From CAVQRC01 sp963715045 (GTDB lineage Bacteria > Planctomycetota > Planctomycetia > Pirellulales > Lacipirellulaceae), in NCBI GenBank assembly GCA_963715045.1, contig CAVQRC010000026.1:1-64000 (forward strand): 64,000 nt of DNA. Reading direction: 5' to 3'. The notes beneath the pieces were generated by a model. That model made no database searches. It worked only from the letters and a program-made list of their open reading frames with translations, and had not been told where the DNA came from. Shown here piece after piece: positions 57,025-64,000 of this stretch. The translations under genes were made by a program, and so were the position numbers. Position 1 is the first letter of the stretch; every line of letters begins with the position of its first letter.

Positions 57025-58293
57025 CTAGGCCAGCAGGTCACTGATGACCTTTCCACTGTTGGCGATCTTCATCGGCCGACCATTCTTGGCCGTAAACCGT
57101 GTTTCTAACGAAATGCCAAGCGCTCGGCAAACCGTCGCCATGAGATCCTCCGAGGAATACGGCTCTGAGATCACCCGAGTGCCATCCTCGTTCGTGGCAC
57201 CTACGACCTTTCCACCTTGAATCAATCCTCCGCCGATCGCGGCGGTCCAGCTCCGGGCCCAATGATCGCGGCCGGCGTTCCCATTGATGCGGGGTGTCCT
57301 GCCGAACTCACCCATGCAGATCACGACGGTATTCTCGTACAAACCGCGATCGACAAGATCCTCAATCAGGGCGCTCATGGCCTGGTCGAGTACGGGCAGT
57401 TTGGTTTGCAGCGATGTGAACACGTTGTCGTGCAGATCCCAACCGCCATTGTTGACCTCGACGAACGGAACTCCGACCTCTACCAACCGGCGTGCCATCA
57501 GGCAGCCGCGGCCCAAACCGGTGTCTCCGTACCGCTCGCGAGCCGACTCGGGCTCTTCATTGACGCGGAAGGCCGCCATCTGGCTGCTGTTCATCAGGGC
57601 CAGCGTCTTGTCGAGCACCTTGGCGTGCTCGGCGGCGGCGGACCCGCGGTTTTGACGGGCGAAGCGTTTCTCGAGAACAGCCAGCATTCCCATCCGATCC
57701 ATCATGCGTGCCTTCTCCACGTCCATTTCGAGATTGCGGACACGGCCGTTTGAATCGACCTGGAACGGGGCGTAGGCCATCCCCAGGAAACCGGGTCCCT
57801 CGCTCGGGCCCCCGATGGAAACAAAGGGTGGGATCTCGAGTTGGGGGACCGATGCGACCAACTCATGGGCGATTACCGCACCATAACTCGGATGCTCGAT
57901 GTTGGGATTGGGGACGTATCCGGTGTGCATGTAATAGCGGCCGCGATCGTGATCCGCTTCCCGCGTGCTCATCGATCGGACGAGCGCGACGTGTTTCATT
58001 TGCGTAGCAAGCTGAGGCAGCAATTCGCAGATCTGCATTTCGCCCGTGGTTGCCAACGGCTGGAACTGCCCCCCTGTCGCCGCACCCGGCTTGAGATCGA
58101 ACATGTCGATCGTCGGGGGACCTCCTCCAAGCCAGAGCAGAATGGCCGATTTGTGCCCCTTGCGAAGCGTTTCGGCGTTGGCTGCGAGGGCCTGACCGAT
58201 CGCGAAGGCGGGCGCGGCCAACGCGGCGGAACCGGCCAGATGCTGCATGAAATGGCGACGGCTCATTCCGAACGGCGTGAAGCAGGGGTTCAT
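57025..58293 (-). CDS. DUF1501 protein (Tat-exported, sulfatase/phosphatase-like fold)
   Basis: A 422-residue protein from ATG 58293 with the Tat signal SRRHFMQHLAGSAALAAPAFA. DUF1501 features are AILLWLGGGPPTIDMFDLKPG, HVALVRSMSTREADHDRGRYYMHTGY, HPSYGAVIAHEL and VVICMGEFGRTPRINGNAGRDHWARSW. The Asp and His residues in these blocks resemble the metal site of the alkaline-phosphatase superfamily. The gene begins 47 bp after the stop of the DUF1549/DUF1553 gene. That pairing is standard in planctomycetes and suggests a shared periplasmic function; the reaction is unknown. Confidence 0.9.
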   Translation of the reverse strand: MNPCFTPFGMSRRHFMQHLAGSAALAAPAFAIGQALAANAETLRKGHKSAILLWLGGGPPTIDMFDLKPGAATGGQFQPLATTGEMQICELLPQLATQMKHVALVRSMSTREADHDRGRYYMHTGYVPNPNIEHPSYGAVIAHELVASVPQLEIPPFVSIGGPSEGPGFLGMAYAPFQVDSNGRVRNLEMDVEKARMMDRMGMLAVLEKRFARQNRGSAAAEHAKVLDKTLALMNSSQMAAFRVNEEPESARERYGDTGLGRGCLMARRLVEVGVPFVEVNNGGWDLHDNVFTSLQTKLPVLDQAMSALIEDLVDRGLYENTVVICMGEFGRTPRINGNAGRDHWARSWTAAIGGGLIQGGKVVGATNEDGTRVISEPYSSEDLMATVCRALGISLETRFTAKNGRPMKIANSGKVISDLLA

Positions 58294-58340
58294 CGGGGCA
58301 TCTCCCAGGAACGAACAGGCGGAGCAGCGGTCGACACGGA

Positions 58341-60104
58341 TCAATGGTTCAAGATGAATTCGTTGCTGTTGAGCAGGGCCCACCAGATGTCCTGCAGTGC
58401 CGCCGCCGTGTTTCCCCGGCGAAGGGAAAGCACCTGATTGGCGGCCGCGATTTCGTCGCCGGCGGGTCGGCGGGACAACGCCGCCAGATACAAGTGATCG
58501 ATCTTCTGGCGGCTGGAGAGATCGCCATCCGTCGCGACCCGGTACAGAAAGCTCCCCGAATCCGTGCCACACGCGCGGCGGATCAACTCGCCATTCATCA
58601 TCATTAAGACTTGCGGAATCGAGCCGTTGAAGGTGGTCGACTCGTCCCCTTCGTCGGTCCCGAAGGCCTGTCCGAATTGTCCCAGCCATCGCTGCTTGGC
58701 CGATTCCTGCGCGTCGCTCGCCACCGTAGCGTCCGCTGCGGTCGCCGTGAGTAGCGATTCGTAAAGCTGTTCCGCTTCGATCTGACGCAGGTAGAAGTGA
58801 CTGAACCAGGGCCGCGTCCCAATCTCCGGATTATCGAGCGTCTCCTGTTGCCGCGTCATGCGGCTGGACAACACATACGGCTCACTGAGAGCGATCCACC
58901 GGATCAGCTGTTTGAGGTCGAAACCCGTTTCGCGGAAGTGGGCTGCTAATTCGACCAGCAGGTCGGGATGGCTGGGAGCGTTATGGGGTCCCAGATCATC
59001 AATCGGTTTCGTGAACCCGTAGCCGAAGAAGCGGGCCCACATGCGATTGACAGCAGCCTGCTCAAAGTACTCCGAAGCGGTGACGAGTTTGGCCAATTCT
59101 TCGCGGCGCTGAATGTGGGCCAGATAACCGCTGTTGCCGAAGGCCTCCCCGCGGCGAAGGTTGCCCTGCTCGTCGATGAAATCGGCCGCATTCCGCTCGG
59201 CGTACAGTGTGGCCAGGGCCGTCCCATCGATGAACGTGGGAAACGCTTGTCCCACTCGACCGTTCCGCATTTCGTAGTACAGGTCGGCCGATAGAGGATC
59301 GCCCCCCTCGCCAGCGTAGTCCTGGTCGTCGAGACGTACGTTGGAGATATCGCGTCCTGTGAATGAACGCAACGCGACGGTCTGGCGAAAAAACGCATTC
59401 AACTCCCAGAACTGATTTTGCTTGTATTCGTTGAAGGGATGATTGTGGCACTGCGTGCATTGCACCTGCACACCGAGAAACACCTGCGATGTCCGGGCCG
59501 TGGCCTGCACGCCGTTATCCTCGAGTTTGCCGGCGAGAAAGTTCGTCGCACCGTTGAAGTCTTCTTCGCCGGGCCTGGTGGAGCCGCGGGCCGTGATCAG
59601 TTCGTAGGCCAGCGTGTCGTACGGTTTGTTGTAGATAAACGCGTCATGCAACCACGCCTGCATTCCGGGCCGACTCGTGAGCGATCGCCGCTCGAGCCCC
59701 CCGGTCCGTCCAATCAACAGGTTCGTCCAGATGGTCGACCAGTGCCGCGCGTACTCCTCGCGATATTCGTCCCCGAGTAGACGGTCCACGAGTTGCTGCT
59801 TCTTGTCGGCATCGCGAAGGCGGAGGAAACTCTCCAGCTCCTGGACTTTGGGAATGCGGCCGATCACATCGAGGTATACCCGGCGGCACCATTCTCCCGG
59901 GGTCGCCTCGACCGCGGGTCGCAGGCCTTGCTGATCCCAGCCCATTCGCACATAGCTGTCGATGAGGCGGATCGGGTCTCCGCTGGCCGATGCGGAGGGC
60001 ACTTCGGTTGTTTCCGCTGTGAACGCGTGCGGAACAACGCTCACCAGAGTCCCCGCCACAACGCAGAGAGCAGAGACGCACGGCAGCCGGGTCACTCTGT
60101 TCAT
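58341..60104 (-). CDS. DUF1549/DUF1553 exported protein with haem-like CxxCH
   Basis: About 587 residues from ATG 60104 with a signal peptide (LPCVSALCVVAGTLVSVVP). DUF1549 covers the first part (PGEWCRRVYLDVIGRIPKVQELESFL, HWSTIWTNLLIGRTGG) and includes QVQCTQCHNHPFNEY, where CTQCH fits a c-type haem site. DUF1553 follows (AAVNRMWARFFGYGFTKPIDDLG, HPDLLVELAAHF, SEPYVLSSRM). The C-terminus, ALLNSNEFILNH, is typical. The start at 60104 is preferred over 60245 because a signal peptide follows directly. It is co-transcribed with the DUF1501 gene. Confidence 0.9.
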   Translation of the reverse strand: MNRVTRLPCVSALCVVAGTLVSVVPHAFTAETTEVPSASASGDPIRLIDSYVRMGWDQQGLRPAVEATPGEWCRRVYLDVIGRIPKVQELESFLRLRDADKKQQLVDRLLGDEYREEYARHWSTIWTNLLIGRTGGLERRSLTSRPGMQAWLHDAFIYNKPYDTLAYELITARGSTRPGEEDFNGATNFLAGKLEDNGVQATARTSQVFLGVQVQCTQCHNHPFNEYKQNQFWELNAFFRQTVALRSFTGRDISNVRLDDQDYAGEGGDPLSADLYYEMRNGRVGQAFPTFIDGTALATLYAERNAADFIDEQGNLRRGEAFGNSGYLAHIQRREELAKLVTASEYFEQAAVNRMWARFFGYGFTKPIDDLGPHNAPSHPDLLVELAAHFRETGFDLKQLIRWIALSEPYVLSSRMTRQQETLDNPEIGTRPWFSHFYLRQIEAEQLYESLLTATAADATVASDAQESAKQRWLGQFGQAFGTDEGDESTTFNGSIPQVLMMMNGELIRRACGTDSGSFLYRVATDGDLSSRQKIDHLYLAALSRRPAGDEIAAANQVLSLRRGNTAAALQDIWWALLNSNEFILNH

Positions 60105-60816
60105 CGTGAGCGCTCGTGGATCAGGCACCATTGAAACGCCATTTATGGTACCGGCTGAGGGACGCGGCACCAAAAACCCGCCGCGAAGCTCTCCGGCCCG
60201 ACTGGCTGTATCACTTTGAGACAAGTGTTCAATTCTGATACGCATCGAAATGCAACAGGCGAGATGGGATTGAGGTGTATCACCCCAACCCCAACTCGCC
60301 TTTATGCAGTGACCACGATGGGTCCGGGTTGGTCAGCAGCGGCTCTGTAAACGCTCCTAACCCTTTTCTAAAAAACCCTTTGAGGTGGTTTCCCAGAATC
60401 TCGCCTCTTCACCGATCGGCCCCGAAAGCATGTGCCTGTTCTCTGTTCCGGCCCGATCCCTGCAACTGTTTTGAATCGGCAAGAAAATACTCAGAGAGCA
60501 AACTGTGCGCCCAAGGCCGCCAAACCCACGAACGCCTTTCATCGCAGGCGGTGGCCCCAGGAACACGTGACCTTTGGCAGGAGTGATTCACACTGTACTC
60601 AAAATGAGTACAAAAGATGTCGCTGGCGAGCGATGGTCGAGATCGGCTTCAGGTTTCAACCCGTTTGTCAGAAAACACTTAGGATCCGTAACCGACAGTT
60701 TGGCACGCACTCTGCTGCGTTCTTCCTGCCCTGGACCGCGGTCTCTTGACGTCTAGACTGCGGCAGCGACTTTTTTGTTTTTCTTTAGCGGACAGAATGT
60801 CCGGGGAGAGGATTTC
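60105..60816. other. Divergent intergenic region, no gene seen
   Basis: About 700 bp lower in GC than its surroundings, especially 60340-60700. It separates a leftward and a rightward gene and must hold their promoters. No supported frame, RNA gene or known repeat was recognised. Confidence 0.5.
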
Positions 60817-61080
60817 GTGTTGAAGAGACTCTTACTGATTGCCCTTCTGGCGGGCGGGATGTCCTTTGTGGCCTCGGAGGCCTCGGCGCGGGGCGGCTGC
60901 TATCGCGGCTATCGCGGCCACGGAGGCGGTTTCTACGGTTCGTACTACCGACCCGCGCCTCGGTTCTATGGTTACGGTCCGGGATACGGTTACGGCCGCG
61001 GCTATGGTCCCGCGTACGGCGGAGGGTTTTACCGCGGCTACTACGCACAACCGGGCGTCTCGCTGTACCTGGGTTGGTAA
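60817..61080 (+). CDS. Small exported Gly/Tyr-rich protein
   Basis: An 87-residue protein starting at GTG 60817 (GGGGAGAGG upstream) with a signal peptide (LKRLLLIALLAGGMSFVASEASA). The mature part is almost only Gly, Tyr, Arg and Phe (GYGPGYGYGRGYGPAYGGGF). Similar short exported proteins are common in planctomycetes, and low-complexity Gly/Tyr regions can form sticky or cross-linked surface layers; the role is unknown. A strong terminator follows 73 bp after its stop. An in-frame start at 60775 would precede the ribosome site and is not favoured. Confidence 0.75.
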   Translation: MLKRLLLIALLAGGMSFVASEASARGGCYRGYRGHGGGFYGSYYRPAPRFYGYGPGYGYGRGYGPAYGGGFYRGYYAQPGVSLYLGW

Positions 61081-61153
61081 CCACCGGGTTTCGTGGCCGG
61101 GCAGCATTACACCGGTGGCGATTTCCTACGCGATGATGTGCCGCTGAATTCGA

Positions 61154-61192
61154 AAAACGCCGTCGGACATCGCTCCTGTCCGGCGGCGTTTT
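61154..61192. terminator. Bidirectional intrinsic terminator
   Basis: AAAACGCCGTCGGACA (61154-61169) pairs with TGTCCGGCGGCGTTTT (61177-61192) with one T-G pair and a 7-nt loop, with A and T tracts on both sides. It serves the rightward small gene and the leftward barrel gene, which converge here. Confidence 0.9.
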
Positions 61193-61231
61193 GCATTGCT
61201 GTTCTTCGCCGTCCCGGCTCCGCAATCCTGG

Positions 61232-62616
61232 CTACCAATAGCCTTCCACGCCAACGGATCCGCCCTGGTAAAACGCCCCTGCCGATAGCCCCACAACGTT
61301 GTAGCATGGATCGAAAGTGAGCTGGAACGGGGCCACGGCGACCGAGTCGACGTACAACATCTGGTAACCGATTCGAAGTGAGAAGTTGGGATTGAGATGA
61401 TACTTGGCAATCGCCTGGAACTCTCCCACGAATGCAATGGATTCTTCTCGAACCCGTGTACGGGCTTCATTGACCACGTTCGCGGGCTGGCCCACCAGAG
61501 CGTCGCGGACTTCGAAATCACGATTCATGCGGGCGAAGTTGACATAAGGCCCTGCCTTACCACGGAAATTCATGCTGAAGCGATTGGCCTTGTATCCCAT
61601 GGCAGCCCCCAACTGGAAGCCGACCAGGTCATTGTTGGTGCGGATCCGCATGAATCCGGCTCTGCCATTCGAAACCGGGTCCGCGGACGCATCCCAGTTG
61701 AGCCATTCATCGAGCGACAGCCACCTGACACCGGCCAGGAATTCCTTGGTCGTCGTGGGCGAGCCCTGACGGACCCATTGGCCGTTGGGCTGAAGTGCGA
61801 GGGCGTCTCGGCTCATCCGCTGCTTGATCAGGTAGTTGACTTCGACCGTGTTGACCTCACTGGTGTAGTTGAAGACCTGGACGTTCGAAAAATCGAACGC
61901 GTCGTTGCCCGCAGAGAGGTTATTCAAGAAGTAACCGATGGTCGTGGCCTGCCTGTTTTGTTTGGGATCGACGATGAAGGACCCGTCCGGAATACCAAGG
62001 GCATTGGGAACGATGCTCTGGATACGGCCCGACTGTTCCTCTCGACCCGCACCAAAGAAGGTCACTTCGGCATTGTGATCTCGGTTCGCCTGATCGCGGA
62101 ACAGAAATCGACCGAACGTGATCTTGGCATTGGCCAGCGCTGCCGGATGCCTGGTTCGAATTTGCAGCGTGTTGCCTGGACCAAAGCGACCTCCCAGTCC
62201 AGGCACGGCAGGAGGATTCGAGCCATCTAAAGCCAGGACGGTATTCCTGGGGGCAATATCGCGGACGAAGATGACGACTTCCTGCTCGGAGTACCAGAAG
62301 CCACGTTCCAGCCAGGTCCCGGAACTCCACACCGCCGCAGGATCGACCAGGAGCGACTGGGAGCCATCGCCGGCGTTTCCGTCGATCACATCCCCCAGAC
62401 CGATCGGCTCGGCGGAGTTCCCCACCGGCGCCGGCATTCCATCTGGAATCGCGGACTGAGCCGGATACGTCATGCCGGAAGACCCGAACGGCGGCGGCGC
62501 GCCAGCGGGTCGGGGTCGATCCCCCATCCACACGGGGCCATTGAGACCAGGGCCAGGACGGCCATCATGCCGCAGCGAATTGATCGAATCGACAGTAGTC
62601 GGCGAGCTATTTTCAC
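61232..62616 (-). pseudogene. BBP7-like outer-membrane beta-barrel protein, frameshift after the signal peptide
   Basis: The main frame (62533 to 61232) encodes a beta-barrel of the planctomycete BBP7-type: TWLERGFWYSEQEVVIFVRD, alternating strands in the middle (EVNYLIKQRMSRDAL), LAGVRWLSLDEWLNWD, FQLGAAMGYKANRFSMNFRGKAGPYVNF, and a C-terminal strand ending in SVGVEGYW. It lacks its own export signal. A signal peptide lies just upstream in another frame: GTG 62616, preceded by GGTGAGGAGATC, reads (M)KIARRLLSIRSIRCGMMAV-LALVSMAPCGWG. One indel near 62540 would join them. It probably sits in the outer membrane; its ligand is unknown. Confidence 0.75.
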
Positions 62617-62848
62617 GGGTAAGATCTCCTCACCGGCGCCTCTTGAGACAAAGGGCGGGCATGACTGGCGCCCCAGCCCCCACCTGACTTGGTTAATCGA
62701 CTTCTGAGGAGGCGAAATACAGGAATAACCGTCAGAATCCGTAGATTCGTCCGCAATCGACTACAGCTCCTTTCTTACCAATTTTGCCGAGACACCCTTC
62801 CTCACCCAGCCGGGTTGCGGGGGTGTTCTTCCGTACTGGAGGCGTTCC

Positions 62849-63904
62849 ATGACCACCCCCCTGTCCTCACTTATCTCAAGCGGGACGAAGCTGTGGCTCG
62901 ACTCGATCGATCCCGAACTGCTGGCCACTAATCTCGCGTTAGGAGCGACGGGCGCAACTTCGAATCCGATCATCGTGGCAGATCTGATCCGCACGGGTCG
63001 CTTCGACCAGCAACTCCAGACGCTGCTGGGCGATGCTCAACTCAGCGACGAAGATGTCGCCTGGCGTCTGACCGATCAGCTCGTTTCCGCTGCCGAAGCG
63101 TCGCTCCGCGGTGTGTGGGAAGCGTCGTCCGGAAACAACGGGTACGTGAGTTTCGAGATCGATCCTCTGCTCGACGATCCGGATGCCGGACTCACGCATG
63201 CGGAGCGGGTCGAGGCCTACATCGAGCTTGGCAAACGCTGGGCCTCGGGCCATCCCAATCGGATGATCAAAGTTCCCGCGACCGAGGCAGGTCTCGATGC
63301 GCTCGAGGCGCTCTGTGCGGCCGGGGTCACGTTGAATGTGACCCTGCTGTTCACGTCACGGCAGTACGAGCTGGCCCGCGACGCCATCTGGAGAGGAGCC
63401 CAACAACGTCCTGACCTCGACGGCTTCAAGAGCGTCTACAGCATTTTCGTGTCGCGGATCGATGTCTATGCGGCTCAGCATGTACCCCAACTCTCGCCGG
63501 ACGCCCAGGGACTGCTGGGAATCGTCAATGCCCAACGGATCTGGCAACAGAATCAGGATTTCTGGCAGGACAAGCACACCCCGCTGGCGCAGGAAATGAT
63601 CTTTGCCAGCACTGGTACGAAATCCGCCGATGATCCGCCCTGGAAGTACGTCGCCGCTCTGGCCGGGAGCGACATTCAGACCAACCCACCCGCTACGAAT
63701 GCCGCGATTCAGCAGAGCAACCAGCGATTCACCCGCCAGATCGACGTCCTGCCGCCACAACCGATCCTCGATGAAATCGATCGGCAGGTCGATTGGCAAC
63801 ACCTCGAACGCGTCTTGATGGAAGAAGGCATTCGCAAATTCGCCGATCCGTTCAAGTCGCTGCTGGCGCTGATTGCCGAGGCCCGGGCCGCCACCGCTGC
63901 CTGA
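62849..63904 (+). CDS. tal: Transaldolase
   Basis: A 351-residue class I aldolase of the pentose phosphate pathway, which transfers dihydroxyacetone units between sugar phosphates. The N-terminal LWLDSIDPELLATNLALGATGATSNPI matches TalB/TAL-type enzymes. The Schiff-base lysine is K141 in NRMIKVPATEAGLDAL. TLNVTLLFTSRQYE and the C-terminal GIRKFADPFKSLLALI, a phosphate-site region, are also typical. It is of the longer subclass seen in actinobacteria and planctomycetes. AGGCG is present upstream of ATG 62849. No other pentose phosphate gene is adjacent. Confidence 0.92.
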   Translation: MTTPLSSLISSGTKLWLDSIDPELLATNLALGATGATSNPIIVADLIRTGRFDQQLQTLLGDAQLSDEDVAWRLTDQLVSAAEASLRGVWEASSGNNGYVSFEIDPLLDDPDAGLTHAERVEAYIELGKRWASGHPNRMIKVPATEAGLDALEALCAAGVTLNVTLLFTSRQYELARDAIWRGAQQRPDLDGFKSVYSIFVSRIDVYAAQHVPQLSPDAQGLLGIVNAQRIWQQNQDFWQDKHTPLAQEMIFASTGTKSADDPPWKYVAALAGSDIQTNPPATNAAIQQSNQRFTRQIDVLPPQPILDEIDRQVDWQHLERVLMEEGIRKFADPFKSLLALIAEARAATAA

Positions 63905-64000
63905 TCGGTCGTCCCCTCGCGCTCGCTTTGCTACGATGGCCAACCGCCTTCGGAACCAACTCTTCATCGCGCTCTTGAGACCTGCACATGCCTTTAGATC
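63905..64000 (+). other. Downstream leader and possible start of the next gene
   Basis: After the transaldolase stop, TACGAT near 63931 resembles a -10 box, and an ATG at 63988 (MPLD...) runs off the window; an in-frame alternative begins at 63935. Too little is visible to name a gene. Confidence 0.25.

Noticed and set aside
1..64000. tRNA, rRNA or riboswitch
   Set aside because: Reading for T-loop GTTCGANTC motifs with matching stems and for conserved rRNA or riboswitch cores gave nothing convincing; a covariance-model search would settle it.

Overview
The window is a GC-rich chromosomal segment from a planctomycete (Planctomycetia, probably near Planctomycetaceae or Pirellulaceae; genus not determined). 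The evidence is family content: a DUF1549/DUF1553 plus DUF1501 pair, a PVC-type dehydrogenase with a fused cytochrome c, PEP-CTERM proteins with dockerin-like calcium repeats, a TIGR03009 protein, a DUF1559 protein, a BBP7-like outer-membrane protein, Ser/Thr kinases with WD40 repeats, and long anti-sigma factors next to ECF sigma factors. I saw no rRNA, tRNA, CRISPR array or prophage.

Layout. 1-3.4 kb: decayed kinase-WD40 gene. 3.5-4.8 kb: dps and a DUF429-like gene. 4.9-10.5 kb: accessory island with a Y1/RAYT-like transposase, a CpdA-like phosphodiesterase, a frameshifted kinase, ankyrin and RHS remnants, and several clusters of one short repeat. 10.5-15 kb: ECF sigma, anti-sigma, a conserved protein and a DUF1559 protein, all leftward. 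15-22 kb: a very large FG-GAP/PVC-dehydrogenase/cytochrome c gene and a Tat-signal protein. 22.7-26 kb: tandem SPFH membrane proteins. 26-33 kb: four PEP-CTERM surface proteins, one a metzincin protease. 33-38 kb: LRR protein, conserved protein, second sigma/anti-sigma pair. 38-47.7 kb: sugar-phosphate isomerase-like protein, MnmE-like GTPase, CotH-like surface protein, coaX-obg-rpmA, a secreted protein. 48-54.6 kb: Na+/H+ antiporter, pterin dehydratase, MATE transporter, glycosyltransferase, TIGR03009 protein. 54.7-60 kb: small membrane protein, repeat cluster, PqaA-like protein, DUF1501 and DUF1549/1553 pair. 60.8-64 kb: Gly/Tyr-rich exported protein, BBP7-like barrel, transaldolase.

The main unexplained signal is repetitive DNA. 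Family 1 has the core CCAGACACCCTG(AATCC). It forms irregular clusters in both orientations, with inverted pairs (one a perfect 16-bp stem) and slippage-like tails, and it abuts gene remnants and the transposase gene. Two of its clusters, 40 kb apart, also share a 60-bp module in the same internal order. Family 2 is an element of about 80 bp with inverted ends, in five copies at gene edges; one copy lies inside an open reading frame. I propose that family 1 is a REP-like system mobilised by the 5557-6606 transposase. That link is inference.

Many otherwise normal genes carry single-base frameshifts (about 15 indels). Except for the first locus, which also has an in-frame stop, these may be sequence errors. 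Such genes are given as one locus with the break points stated.
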